A stretch of DNA of 33,956 bases from an uncultured Planctomyces sp. GTDB lineage: Bacteria > Planctomycetota > Planctomycetia > Planctomycetales > Planctomycetaceae. This document shows, one piece after another, positions 9,355 to 18,165 of the stretch; position 1 is the first letter of the stretch; the number at the start of each line of letters is the position of its first letter. The stretch spans positions 1 through 33,956 of the forward strand of contig CALGTK010000249.1 of the NCBI GenBank assembly GCA_937904325.1, written 5' to 3'. The notes under the pieces are model-generated. The model was given only the letters and a program-made list of their open reading frames with translations, did no database searches and had not been told where the DNA came from. The position numbers and the translations under genes were made by a program.

Positions 9355-9903
9355 CTTCTGGAATTGTTCCCTGGTACTTTGTGGTAAGAGTTACCCGATC
9401 GACTTTTGAAAGAATTTTTGAACGAACGGCTCATTGAAATTTGCGTCGAAAAACCGGGTGACGAATCCGCAATTTGTGATTTGTGAATTGACCGAACGGA
9501 CGTTTGAAGGCAGCGACTTCGGTCACAACGGTGAAGCTGGACTGGTCGAAAAGTAGCGGTCTCCAGTGACTGTGAATTTGTCATCGTGCTCGGGCAGCCG
9601 GAATACTATCCAAAGTTCCGATTTGTTACGGCATTTGCCAGCAACGTCGACTGTGAGTTCGAAGGTGTCTCGGACGAAGCATTTATGATCCGCTGGTTTA
9701 AGCAGCCTGCTTCAATCAACGACCGAGTCGTCGCGATCATTATTCCGTATTTTCGTCGCTGGGTTCGTCGTTGACCGTCAAGGAATCTCTGAGAACGAAC
9801 GCAATTCATGGACTTCGTGTTTGACAGTTTTGTTCCCCGCTGAGAAGCTTCGGTCATTCACAGATGAATGGAACGGTCGATAGCGCCTCGGAAGGGACGT
9901 CTG
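9355..9903 (+). other. Gap with possible decayed coding sequence, not identified
   Basis: About 550 bases hold no intact gene. Two plus-strand stretches look protein-like and follow one another in different frames: about 9442-9555, ending in GEAGLVEK and a TAG, and about 9535-9774, containing CEFVIVLGQPEYYPKF and FMIRWFKQP. The join would need a frameshift near 9550. I do not recognise the family. The upstream part of this gap is A/T-richer and shows no strong promoter. Confidence 0.25.
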
Positions 9904-10848
9904 GTGTTTGGTGAGTTCAGGAAGATCGTCGAAGAAGGATTCGAGCGTTACCTCGCGCCGAACCACGATTGCCCGGCTCGGCTGCGCGAATCGATGCGTT
10001 ACTCCGTCGAAGCCGGCGGCAAGCGACTGCGGCCAGTCATGGTGCTGCTTGCTTGCGAAGCGTGTGGTGGAAATCCGACAGACGCCATCCCCGCGGCGGT
10101 GGCCATCGAGTTTATTCATACTTATTCGTTGATTCATGACGATCTGCCGGCGATGGACAACGATGACCTTCGCCGAGGTCGACCGACAAATCACAAACAG
10201 TTCGACGAAGCGACCGCGATTCTTGCTGGCGACGGACTGTTGACGCTGGCATTCGAGATACTGACTCGCGATATCAAAAATGCTGACGTCGCCGTTGCGT
10301 GTGTCCTCGACCTTGCATCGGCGGCCGGTGTCGATGGAATGGTTGGCGGCCAGATGGCTGATTTGCAGGGCGAAATAGCTGAAATGGCAGACGCGTCTCA
10401 GGATGGGGGCACTGTCGACCCGGAATCTGGTCAAACGGGCGCGGACGAACAATGCGAACAAACTGGCAAGGTTTTGCAGCTTGAAGCGATCCATCTACGG
10501 AAAACAGGCAGGTTGTTACGATCAGCTCTGACAATGGGCGGGCGGATTGCCAAAGCCGACAAAAACACAGTCGAAATGCTCGATCATTTTGGAAAATGTG
10601 TTGGCCTGGCCTTCCAGATTGCGGATGACCTTCTGGACATCACTGGCGATGAAGCCAAAATGGGCAAAGGCGTTCGCAAAGACGCCGAACTCGGTAAACT
10701 CACTTATCCGGGTCTATTGGGGCTCGAAGAAAGCCGCCGGCGGGCAACGTCATTGATTGACGAGGCCTGCCGCTCGATTGAACCACTGGGTGATCGAGGT
10801 CTTCGGTTGGAAGCCTTGGCGCGCTTCGTACTGGAAAGAGATCACTGA
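9904..10848 (+). CDS. ispA: Polyprenyl diphosphate synthase (farnesyl/geranylgeranyl type)
   Basis: This is a trans-isoprenyl diphosphate synthase condensing IPP with allylic diphosphates. Both Mg-binding aspartate motifs are present: DDLPAMDNDD (first Asp about residue 79) and DDLLDITGD (about residue 241), plus GGKRLRP for diphosphate binding. A GTG at 9904 is chosen because GGAAGGG lies 7 bases upstream and the protein then begins in the usual place; the in-frame ATG at 9868 lacks a good ribosome site. The 314-residue form carries an insertion of about 25 polar residues (about 10378-10470) between GGQMADLQGE and the HLRKTG helix. The 3' end overlaps dxs by one base, so the two are surely co-transcribed. 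Chain length (C15 versus C20) is not resolved. Confidence 0.93.
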   Translation: MFGEFRKIVEEGFERYLAPNHDCPARLRESMRYSVEAGGKRLRPVMVLLACEACGGNPTDAIPAAVAIEFIHTYSLIHDDLPAMDNDDLRRGRPTNHKQFDEATAILAGDGLLTLAFEILTRDIKNADVAVACVLDLASAAGVDGMVGGQMADLQGEIAEMADASQDGGTVDPESGQTGADEQCEQTGKVLQLEAIHLRKTGRLLRSALTMGGRIAKADKNTVEMLDHFGKCVGLAFQIADDLLDITGDEAKMGKGVRKDAELGKLTYPGLLGLEESRRRATSLIDEACRSIEPLGDRGLRLEALARFVLERDH

Positions 10849-12773
10849 TGAAGCTTGAACTGCTCCCGCAGATTGAATCGGCAAAAGACATTCAGAACTA
10901 TGAGGCGGAACAGCTCGTGCAGCTCGCGGCTGAGATTCGTGAAGTTCTGTGTTCTGTTGTCGAAGACCGTGCTGCGCACTTCGCGAGCAACCTCGGCGTT
11001 GTCGAATTGTGCATCGCGCTGCACTTGGCCTACGATTTCTCGCAGGATCGCCTGATCTGGGACACGGGTCATCAGATCTACCCGCACAAACTGGTGACAG
11101 GTCGGTACAAAGAGTTCGACGGGCTTCGAACTCGCGGTGGCCTGATGGGCTACCCGAACCCGAATGAGTCTGAGTACGACCTTTTCATGACCGGCCACGC
11201 CGGTTGCAGCGTGTCGACCGCTCTGGGTCTGAAAGCCGGTGACGATCTTATCGGTCAGGATGATCGACGATCGGTCGCTGTCATCGGCGATGGTGCGCTT
11301 CCGTCGGGCATTGTCTGGGAAGCCATGACGAATGCCGTCGGCCTGAAAAAAGACATGCTGGTCATTCTGAACGACAACCGTATGGGCATCTGCCCACGAG
11401 TCGGTGGATTGGCCGAATACCTCGACAAGGCGAGACTCGCCCCGTTCTACAACGGCTTGAAACGAGACGTTGCCTGGCTGCTGAACAAAGTGCCTGTCGT
11501 CGGCGAACCTGTTGAGCACGCACTCGGTAATTTCAAAGAAGCTATGAAGAACATGCTGCACGGCGGCATGCTCTGGGAAGAAATGGGCTTCCGTTATGTC
11601 GGTCCTGTCGACGGCCACGATCTCACGGCCTTACAACGTCACCTGGAAATGGTGCGGGACATTAAAGGCCCGGTCATGCTGCATGTCCTGACCGAAAAAG
11701 GGCACGGTTTCGAACCCGCCTGCGAAGACCCTGTAAAGTTTCACACGCCAGCACCGTTCAGCCGTACCGAAGACAACGAGATCGTTCCGGTCAAGAAATC
11801 CAAATCGGCGGCGTATACGAACATGGTCAGCGACGCGATTTACGGAATGATGAAACGCGACCACCGAGTCTGCGTTCACACGGCCGCGATGTGCGCCGGT
11901 AACAACCTTGGAAAAATTCGAGCCGACTTTCCGGATCGCTTCTTCGATACGGGTATCACTGAAGGTCACACCGTCGCTTTTGCAGCCGGCATGGCCAAAA
12001 CCGGTATGCGACCCATCGTCGATATCTACAGCACGTTTCTGCAAAGAAGCTACGACCAGATCTTTCAGGAAGTGGCTCTGCAGAACCTGCCGGTGACATT
12101 CACGCTCGATCGAGCCGGACTCTGCGGACCAGACGGACCAACTCATCACGGCGTGTTTGACAACACGTACATGCGGTCGTTCCCGAACATTGTCGTCATG
12201 GCACCCGGAGACGCCGCCGATGTCGCACCGATGCTCGATTTCTCACTGACGCACGATGGTCCGGTTTCAATCCGCTACCCGAAGACTGGCGCGGCAACAG
12301 TAGAACGACCAGTTTCCGGTATCGAACTCGGCAAGTCTGAGATCTACCAGTGGGGCAACGACGGCATGTTTGTCGCCTTCGGAACTCAGTTTTCTGACTG
12401 TGTGGCAGCTGCCGAGCAGTTGCGTTCAGAAGGGCTGGACGTCGGCGTCATCAACGCACGATTTGCCAAACCACTCGATACGGAAACAATCCTGCGAGCC
12501 ATCCGCGAATGCCTGTTTGTTATTACGGTCGAAGAATCGACGGTAGTTGGCGGTTTCGGATCAGCCGTTCTGGAAGCCGCCTGTGATGCCGGACTCAACA
12601 CGTCGACAATCACTCGTCTTGGTATTCCTGATCGATTCGTCGAACACGGCGAACGCGGCGAACTGCTTGACTCGATCAATCTGAGTGTTGATGGGTTGGT
12701 CCGAGTTGCCCGCAAATGCTCGTCAGGCAGCGATGCATCATCCAAGGCATCTCCCGAAGTTTCAGCCGTATAG
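10848..12773 (+). CDS. dxs: 1-deoxy-D-xylulose-5-phosphate synthase (divergent)
   Basis: The 641-residue protein has the full three-domain layout of DXS, the thiamine-diphosphate enzyme that makes DXP from pyruvate and glyceraldehyde-3-phosphate at the head of the MEP isoprenoid pathway. The thiamine motif is GDG (147-149) with NDN (175-177); His44 and Glu372 match the known catalytic positions. ATG overlaps the ispA stop as TGATG, implying translational coupling. Several positions usually near-invariant in DXS differ: GHAGCS instead of GHSSTS, NDNRMGIC instead of NDN-x-MSIS, EGH instead of EQH, and RAGLCGPDGPTHHG instead of RAGLVGADG-x-THQG. It may be a lineage-specific DXS or a related transketolase-like enzyme; the operon with a prenyl synthase supports DXS. 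Confidence 0.85.
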   Translation: MKLELLPQIESAKDIQNYEAEQLVQLAAEIREVLCSVVEDRAAHFASNLGVVELCIALHLAYDFSQDRLIWDTGHQIYPHKLVTGRYKEFDGLRTRGGLMGYPNPNESEYDLFMTGHAGCSVSTALGLKAGDDLIGQDDRRSVAVIGDGALPSGIVWEAMTNAVGLKKDMLVILNDNRMGICPRVGGLAEYLDKARLAPFYNGLKRDVAWLLNKVPVVGEPVEHALGNFKEAMKNMLHGGMLWEEMGFRYVGPVDGHDLTALQRHLEMVRDIKGPVMLHVLTEKGHGFEPACEDPVKFHTPAPFSRTEDNEIVPVKKSKSAAYTNMVSDAIYGMMKRDHRVCVHTAAMCAGNNLGKIRADFPDRFFDTGITEGHTVAFAAGMAKTGMRPIVDIYSTFLQRSYDQIFQEVALQNLPVTFTLDRAGLCGPDGPTHHGVFDNTYMRSFPNIVVMAPGDAADVAPMLDFSLTHDGPVSIRYPKTGAATVERPVSGIELGKSEIYQWGNDGMFVAFGTQFSDCVAAAEQLRSEGLDVGVINARFAKPLDTETILRAIRECLFVITVEESTVVGGFGSAVLEAACDAGLNTSTITRLGIPDRFVEHGERGELLDSINLSVDGLVRVARKCSSGSDASSKASPEVSAV

Positions 12774-12786
12774 TTCCTGAGCTTCA

Positions 12787-12806
12787 GAGTGCGTCTTGAC
12801 GCACTC
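12787..12806 (+). terminator. Hairpin downstream of dxs
   Basis: GAGTGCGTC and GACGCACTC form a 9-bp perfect inverted repeat around a 2-base centre, 14 bases after the dxs stop. No T-run follows, so it may be a weak or factor-dependent terminator or an mRNA 3'-end stabiliser. Confidence 0.4.
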
Positions 12807-12893
12807 ATTGAAAGCTGGCACGGTTCGGGCTGGTGCGTAAAGACGCAGCAGTCTACGGGCCTGAATACTAAATCGCGTCTGGAGCGGGCACTC

Positions 12894-14489
12894 ATGGATG
12901 AGTTCAATTTGCGGTTGAACGAAATTAGCGTCCGGGATATCCGGCGAAATCTCTCTCCGTCAACGCTCTATGAAGAAGCGATTCGGCATGAGCCGGGTAC
13001 GGCCATTTCAGACACTGGTGCGTTGATCGCGCTGTCCGGCGAAAAAACAGGTCGCTCGCCCAAAGACAAACGAGTCGTCCAGCATGCTGACTCAGAGAAA
13101 GATGTCTGGTGGGGACCGGTCAACTTCCCCATGGAAGAGCACACGTTTTTAAGTAATCGTGAACGTGCCATCGATTACCTTAACACTCGCAGCCACCTCT
13201 ACGTGATGGACGGCTACGCTGGTTGGGATCCAGACACTCGACTGAAGGTTCGCGTGATCTGCTCGCGACCTTATCACGCACTGTTTATGCACAACATGCT
13301 GATCCGCCCCACGGACGAAGGATTGCAGACCTTCGGCGATCCCGACCTGGTGATCTACAACGCGGGTGGATTCCCCGCCAACCGCTACACCAGCGGCATG
13401 ACCTCCAGGACCAGCGTTGATCTGTCGCTGGAGTATCGCGAAGTCATCATTCTCGGTACTGAATATGCTGGGGAAATGAAGAAAGCCGTGTTCACGTACA
13501 TGAACTACGCGATGCCGCAGGCTGGCATTCTGTCGATGCACTGCTCAGCGACTGCCGACACAAATACCGATGAGTCTGCCGTACTGTTCGGCTTGTCTGG
13601 AACTGGCAAGACGACACTCTCGGCAGATGCAAAACGCGAGTTAATCGGCGACGACGAACATTGCTGGTCGGACACCGGCATATTTAATATCGAAGGCGGT
13701 TGCTACGCCAAGGCCGTATACCTGACTCGTGAAGCCGAGCCGCAAATCTTCGACTCGCTGCGTTTCGGAGCGGTTTTAGAAAACGTCGTTTACGACAAAG
13801 CTCACCATCATGTCGACTTTGAAGATACCACGATCACCGAGAACACTCGTGGCTCTTATCCGATCGAATACATCGAAAATGCACGCGTTCCGTGCGTCGC
13901 CGGTCACCCTTCAAATGTCATCTTTCTGACGTGCGATGCCTTTGGAGTCCTGCCACCGCTCAGCAGGTTGACTCCGGATCAGGCCGAATACCATTTCATC
14001 AGTGGTTACACCGCCAAAGTCGCTGGTACAGAAATGGGAGTTACCGAGCCGCAGGCCACATTCTCACCATGTTTCGGTGGCCCCTTCCTTGTCTGGCATC
14101 CCGGCCACTACGCCTCGCTCCTCTCTGAGAAACTTAGAAAACACAACGCGAAGGTCTGGCTGGTAAACACCGGCTGGAGCGGTGGAGCGCACGGAGTCGG
14201 TAATCGCGTCCCGCTCTCTTACACACGCTCAATGATCGACGCAATCTATTCCGGCGAACTGAGCGACGCCCCAGTCGCGAAAGACCCCACATTCGGGTTC
14301 AACGTTGTGATGGAATGCCCGAGCGTTCCGTCAGAGATTCTCGTCCCCCGAAATACCTGGAAAGACACGGCCGAGTACGACCGCACAGCGTCCCGACTGG
14401 CCACACTTTTCCGTGAGAATTTTAAAGCATACGAAGACGGCGTCAGCACCGAAGTCAAAGCTGCCGGGCCGGTTGTCGTTGCTGACTGA
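12894..14489 (+). CDS. pckA: Phosphoenolpyruvate carboxykinase (ATP)
   Basis: ATP-dependent PEPCK converts oxaloacetate and ATP to PEP, CO2 and ADP, the first step of gluconeogenesis. The 531-residue product matches the family length. Visible motifs are the kinase-1a P-loop [13 protein letters not shown] (from residue 233), the kinase-2 metal-site stretch [13 protein letters not shown], and the PEPCK-specific region [18 protein letters not shown]. The ATG at 12894 is chosen because GGAG sits 9 bases upstream; an in-frame GTG at 12789 would add 35 residues unlike the family and falls inside the dxs hairpin. It follows dxs by 120 bp and probably has its own transcript. Confidence 0.96.
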   Translation: MDEFNLRLNEISVRDIRRNLSPSTLYEEAIRHEPGTAISDTGALIALSGEKTGRSPKDKRVVQHADSEKDVWWGPVNFPMEEHTFLSNRERAIDYLNTRSHLYVMDGYAGWDPDTRLKVRVICSRPYHALFMHNMLIRPTDEGLQTFGDPDLVIYNAGGFPANRYTSGMTSRTSVDLSLEYREVIILGTEYAGEMKKAVFTYMNYAMPQAGILSMHCSATADTNTDESAVLFGLSGTGKTTLSADAKRELIGDDEHCWSDTGIFNIEGGCYAKAVYLTREAEPQIFDSLRFGAVLENVVYDKAHHHVDFEDTTITENTRGSYPIEYIENARVPCVAGHPSNVIFLTCDAFGVLPPLSRLTPDQAEYHFISGYTAKVAGTEMGVTEPQATFSPCFGGPFLVWHPGHYASLLSEKLRKHNAKVWLVNTGWSGGAHGVGNRVPLSYTRSMIDAIYSGELSDAPVAKDPTFGFNVVMECPSVPSEILVPRNTWKDTAEYDRTASRLATLFRENFKAYEDGVSTEVKAAGPVVVAD

Positions 14490-15022
14490 CAGCGTTGGCA
14501 GCGGACGGTCCGGCCCCGCAGACTCGCGAACACGTGTTGCTGGTCCGGCAAGTTGGTATGCCTCGACTTGTCGTTTTTATGAATAAGTGCGATCTCGTCG
14601 AAGAACCCGAGTTGCTGGAACTCGTCGAAATGTAACTCCGGAAACTGCCTCCGCAGTACGGATTTCCCAGCGACGAGGCGTCATTCGTGCGTGGCTTGGC
14701 TAAGCTGGTTCTTAACAACCGGAGTGATTCGGAATCGTCGCGGGCAGCAGTAATTTGCTCGACACTTGTATTCCATAGCCGTCTGGGGACGTCGATAAAC
14801 CATTTCTAATGCCGGTCGAGAATGTGTTCTCGATCGAAGGCAGCGGCACGGTCGCCACCGGAAAGCTTCTGCAGGGAGTCATGCGGCCGAGCGACAGCAT
14901 CGACATTGTCTGCTGAGCTGCGTGAAACCGTCTGCACGAGCGTCGAAACCTTAGCCAGATCATGGTTTCGGCGCAACATGGCGTTATTTCTGGTCGTCGG
15001 TTTGCGAATCATCAGTCATTGA
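14490..15022 (+). pseudogene. Decayed elongation factor Tu (tuf) fragment
   Basis: The stretch directly behind the pckA stop reads as the middle of EF-Tu. Frame A (14498 on) gives [15 protein letters not shown], then [21 protein letters not shown], an in-frame TAA (14633-14635), then YGFPSDE and VRGLAKL, matching EF-Tu residues of roughly 107-175. After a frameshift near 14750, frame B reads LLDTCIP, a TAG (14776-14778), DVDKPFLMPVENVFSIEG and GTVATGKLLQGV, ending in a TGA at 14914-14916. A second shift (14918 on) gives RETVCTSVET. Both ends of the gene are missing: no G1 P-loop and no domain 3. It cannot make a functional factor. A duplicated tuf copy that decayed is the simplest reading. 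Confidence 0.88.
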
Positions 15023-15025
15023 AGA

Positions 15026-15517
15026 TCAAAACAGGGGCGGCCGACCAAGCTGGCGACGAATGACTGCCCATTGGCCTGCGTGCATCATCCAGTGGCCGCC
15101 TTGGAGGCTGAAGACATCGGCCACGGTTGGGGCGTATGCCAGCATTTCTTCGGGAGCTGATTTGTCGAGGTCAGCATCAGACTGACTGGCCAGCGCCTGC
15201 AGAGTTGCTGCTCGTTGCTCTTCGAGCAGTTGTCGCAGTTCAGCTTTTGAATTGAATGCGGCGGCGTCATCGGAATTTGTCGTCTCTTTGGAGTATCGCT
15301 CTGCGAAGCCATCCGGGAGGCCGGGCATCGATCCAGGACAAACTCCATTAATCATCTGGTTCTCAGACAAAATCAGGTGTCCCATCTGCCATTTGATGTG
15401 GTTGCATTCAGGATGAGGTCGTTGAAGCATGTCCTTTTCTGATAGATCGGCGAGGTATTCAAGCGAAATGAACATCGCGCTATCGATCGAAAGTTTGATC
15501 GCTTCCCGTGCGTTCAT
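15026..15517 (-). CDS. DinB-superfamily protein
   Basis: The 163-residue protein has the four-helix DinB/YfiT pattern, with histidines placed as in the family's metal site: NHIKWQMGHLI (His40, His47) and GGHWMMHAGQW near the C-terminus. DinB-like proteins include thiol-dependent metalloenzymes, but most are uncharacterised. The ATG at 15517 is chosen because AAAGAAG lies just upstream, at the end of trpA, leaving a 4-base gap; a start at 15559 would overlap trpA by 38 bases. It is therefore probably the last gene of the trp transcript. A link to tryptophan synthesis is not evident. Confidence 0.8.
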   Translation of the reverse strand: MNAREAIKLSIDSAMFISLEYLADLSEKDMLQRPHPECNHIKWQMGHLILSENQMINGVCPGSMPGLPDGFAERYSKETTNSDDAAAFNSKAELRQLLEEQRAATLQALASQSDADLDKSAPEEMLAYAPTVADVFSLQGGHWMMHAGQWAVIRRQLGRPPLF

Positions 15518-15521
15518 GGAG

Positions 15522-16343
15522 TTACTTCTTTCGAGTTGCCTGGACCATTGAATCTGCAAACGTACCGATTTTCGCCAGAACTGCTGCGTCGCCTTCAGGA
15601 GATCTTCCGAGGCCCTCCATCATGCGGACGATGGCTGAGCCGACGATTACTCCATCAGCCGCGTCCCGCAGAATGTCGACCTGCTCCGGGCCTTTGATTC
15701 CGAATCCGACTGCCAATGGAACATCAGTCTGAGTTCGCAACCAGTTGAGTTGGTCGGTCAATTCGGGCGGCAAGTCATCTCGAACACCCGTCGTACCGGC
15801 AACTGAGATGCAGTAAACAAATCCGCTGGCGGCTTTCAGAGTCTCAACAGCTCGTTCTTTCGGGGTCATCGGCGAGACAAGCTGAATCAGGTCTGCGCCG
15901 TTCGCTCGGACAATTTTTCCGGCATCCTCTGCCTCGTCGACGGGCAGGTCTGGAATGATGAATCCAGCAAAACCGGACTCGACGGCCTGTTTCACAAACT
16001 TTTCAACGCCGCGGCGAAAGAGTAGGGCGTATGAAGCCATTGCAACCAGGGGAGGAAGCTCGTCGGCAGACAATGACGCAACGCCATCAAATATGTTGTC
16101 GACATACAATCCTTTGTCGAGAGCTCTAGTATACGACGCTTGAATCACTGGCCCGTCGGCGATCGGATCGCTGTACGGAAAGCCGACTTCGATCAGATCA
16201 ACGCCATGGGTTCCGAGTTCACGGATCACCGACAACGTTGCATCAATATCCGGATCACCGGCCGTGATAAACGGCATGAACGCCAGATGGCCAGCTTCTT
16301 TGAGGGCGCCGAAAGTGGACGCAATTCGAGTCTGCTCAGTCAC
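15522..16343 (-). CDS. trpA: Tryptophan synthase alpha subunit
   Basis: TrpA cleaves indole-3-glycerol phosphate to indole, which is channelled to TrpB. The TIM-barrel signatures are clear: FITAGDPD, then DLIEVGFPYSDPIADGP with the catalytic Glu52 and Asp63, and GFGIKGPEQ with VGSAIV for phosphate binding. A GTG at 16343 gives 273 residues with a family-like N-terminus (TEQTRIASTFGALKEAG); a TTG at 16385 is possible but would lie in the toxin remnant and has no ribosome site. trpA is normally adjacent to or overlapping trpB; here about 595 bp separate them, occupied by toxin-antitoxin remnants. Confidence 0.95.
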   Translation of the reverse strand: MTEQTRIASTFGALKEAGHLAFMPFITAGDPDIDATLSVIRELGTHGVDLIEVGFPYSDPIADGPVIQASYTRALDKGLYVDNIFDGVASLSADELPPLVAMASYALLFRRGVEKFVKQAVESGFAGFIIPDLPVDEAEDAGKIVRANGADLIQLVSPMTPKERAVETLKAASGFVYCISVAGTTGVRDDLPPELTDQLNWLRTQTDVPLAVGFGIKGPEQVDILRDAADGVIVGSAIVRMMEGLGRSPEGDAAVLAKIGTFADSMVQATRKK

Positions 16344-16371
16344 GGTTTGCTGCTTCAATTTTGAAAACGAT

Positions 16372-16690
16372 TTAGTCCTGATCAAGTAAGGCCGTCAGGT
16401 TCCGGGCACCGTGCAGGACGGTGAGTACCAGGGTGTTTGACGATCTTACCCGGTAAATTATTCCTTACCCGGTAAATTATGCGGTAGCGTTCAGCCAGAA
16501 CTTCACGGATTGATGAGTCGGAGAATTCGGACACGATGCCACCGGACTCGGGCATGCGTGCGGCAGCACTCGCCGCGGACTCAATTGATTCAATAGTCCT
16601 TAATGCGTAACTGTGCGACTCATTGGTAATGTAATGGAATATTGCATCGACATCAGACTGAGGATGGCGGGTCCCGACTGATTTCGTCAT
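16372..16690 (-). pseudogene. RelE/ParE-type toxin, frameshifted by a 19-bp duplication
   Basis: From the ATG at 16690 the product reads as a RelE/ParE toxin up to the hallmark strand SIREVLAERYRIIYRV. It then runs out of family into an alternative frame ending at 16382. Removing one copy of the 19-bp repeat at 16445-16482 restores the expected C-terminus, including TVLHGARNL, and a natural TAA at 16374-16372. I take that as the ancestral end. The ATG overlaps the antitoxin stop as ATGA, the normal toxin-antitoxin coupling. The current product lacks the last strand and probably the active surface, so it is likely inactive, though a truncated protein could still be made. Confidence 0.85.
16445..16482. 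repeat. 19-bp tandem duplication disrupting the toxin gene
   Basis: 16445-16463 and 16464-16482 are adjacent copies of a 19-base unit beginning CTTACCCGGTAAATTAT, with one mismatch. Nineteen is not a multiple of three, so the second copy shifts the reading frame. Confidence 0.93.
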
Positions 16691-16872
16691 GAGGCGTCGT
16701 TCTGGTACTTCTTAAACACCTCATCATGCGGCACGGTTCTGCCGGCCGATTCGTTGGCAAGCCCTGATTCGATCTTCTGTCTCACGTAAATTCAGTTCAT
16801 GACTTCGCCCCACGTGCATTCGTCGGGAAGCTGATCCACGATGTTGCGGAAAGAATCTTATAATGACGACAT
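16687..16872 (-). pseudogene. Antitoxin partner with two in-frame stop codons
   Basis: A 62-codon frame beginning at an ATG (16872) after GGGAG has the look of antitoxins paired with RelE/ParE toxins: RNIVDQLPDECTWGEVM, then IYVRQKIESGLA and GRTVPHDEVFKKY. It is interrupted at codon 5 (TAA, 16860-16858) and codon 27 (TGA, 16794-16792, where the family usually has a charged residue before IYVRQKIE). The frame ends in TGA overlapping the toxin ATG. With two stops it cannot give a full antitoxin. Internal initiation could give a short C-terminal piece, which I consider unlikely. Confidence 0.8.
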
Positions 16873-16938
16873 CGACCATCTCCCACTTGCAGGAACGAAT
16901 CAGGCATGACCCAGATTACTCAAATCATCCACAAGCAT

Positions 16939-18165
16939 TCAGTCCAAATCCTGACCGAGCAGTCGGGCGACTTCGTAGACGTCTTTGTCACCTCGGCCGG
17001 AAAGGCAAACAACGATAATTTCGTCATTCGACCGTTGCTTTGCCGCCTTCAATGTATGAGCAATGGCGTGTGAACTTTCGATGGCAGGCAGGATGCCTTC
17101 TAGTTTGGCCATCGTTTGTAACGCCACGAGAGCTTCGTCGTCCGTCACACTGACGTAGTTCACTCGGCCGGTGTCTTTCCAGAAGCTGTGTTCCGGGCCG
17201 ACGCCTGGGTAATCGAGCCCGGCGGAAATTGAATGAACGTCCTGAGTCTGGCCATCTTCGTCCTGCAGCACGTAACTGTAACTTCCATGGAGGACGCCTT
17301 TGTTACCGTAGGTCAGCGTGCTGGCATGGTCGCCTGGTTCGGGGCCTCGACCGCCAGCTTCGACTCCGGTCAGAGCGACCGTTTCGTCATCGATGAACGG
17401 GTAAAACATACCGGCTGAGTTTGATCCGCCCCCAACACAGGCGATAACTTCGTCAGGCAGCCGGGTTTCTGTCTCAAGACACTGCTTGCGAGTTTCGCGG
17501 CCGATGATTGCCTGGAAGTCTCGAACCATCATGGGGAACGGATGCGGCCCAACGACTGATCCGATGATGTAATGAGTGTGCTCGACCGTCGACATCCAGT
17601 CTCGCATGGCTTCGTTGATGGCGTCTCGAAGCGTTCGAGAACCGCTGCTTACTCCGCGAACTTCGGCTCCCATCATTTTCATGTTAAAAACGTTGAGCTT
17701 CTGTCGGCGGATGTCTTCTTCGCCCATGTAGACGACGCATTCGAGCCCGAATCTTGCACAGGCGACGGCTGTCGCAACTCCGTGCTGGCCAGCTCCAGTT
17801 TCAGCGATGACTCGCTTCTTGCCCATCCGCTGAGTCAGCAGAACCTGGCCCATTGTGTTGTTAATTTTGTGAGCGCCGGTGTGGTTGAGATCTTCTCGTT
17901 TCAGAAAAATTCGGGCACCGCCACAGTGCTCGGTCAGCCGCTCAGCAAAGTAGAGCGGGTTTGGACGACCGACAAATGTTGACAGGAGCTTGTCCAGCCT
18001 GGCGAGGAATTCCGGATCCTGTTGCGCCCGCTCGTACTCTCGAGTCAGTTCTTCCAGTGCATGCATGAGGGTCTCGGGTACGAATCGCCGGCCGAACTCG
18101 CCAAACCGGCCCGAGGCATCGGGAACCTTGCTGGTCGCCTTTTGTGGAGCTGCTTCAGTACTCAT
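16939..18165 (-). CDS. trpB: Tryptophan synthase beta subunit
   Basis: TrpB is the PLP enzyme that joins indole and serine to tryptophan. The PLP lysine lies in [10 protein letters not shown] (Lys100), with the phosphate-binding glycine run in [12 protein letters not shown] and the family stretches [13 protein letters not shown] and VGPEHS. The ATG at 18165 gives 408 residues, the usual TrpB1 length; an in-frame ATG at 18237 would add 24 residues unlike TrpB. No other trp gene is visible upstream. The leader (18166-18250) holds a small CGCCACGGTGGCG dyad (18212-18224) but no Trp-rich leader peptide, so attenuation is not supported. Confidence 0.96.
   Translation of the reverse strand: MSTEAAPQKATSKVPDASGRFGEFGRRFVPETLMHALEELTREYERAQQDPEFLARLDKLLSTFVGRPNPLYFAERLTEHCGGARIFLKREDLNHTGAHKINNTMGQVLLTQRMGKKRVIAETGAGQHGVATAVACARFGLECVVYMGEEDIRRQKLNVFNMKMMGAEVRGVSSGSRTLRDAINEAMRDWMSTVEHTHYIIGSVVGPHPFPMMVRDFQAIIGRETRKQCLETETRLPDEVIACVGGGSNSAGMFYPFIDDETVALTGVEAGGRGPEPGDHASTLTYGNKGVLHGSYSYVLQDEDGQTQDVHSISAGLDYPGVGPEHSFWKDTGRVNYVSVTDDEALVALQTMAKLEGILPAIESSHAIAHTLKAAKQRSNDEIIVVCLSGRGDKDVYEVARLLGQDLD

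Noticed and set aside
10842-11618. 258-codon minus-strand frame opposite dxs
   Set aside because: The plus strand encodes a motif-confirmed DXS; the antisense frame has no recognisable domain or ribosome site.
14455-14718. 87-codon minus-strand frame behind pckA
   Set aside because: It is the reverse of the tuf relic, which reads as EF-Tu on the plus strand.
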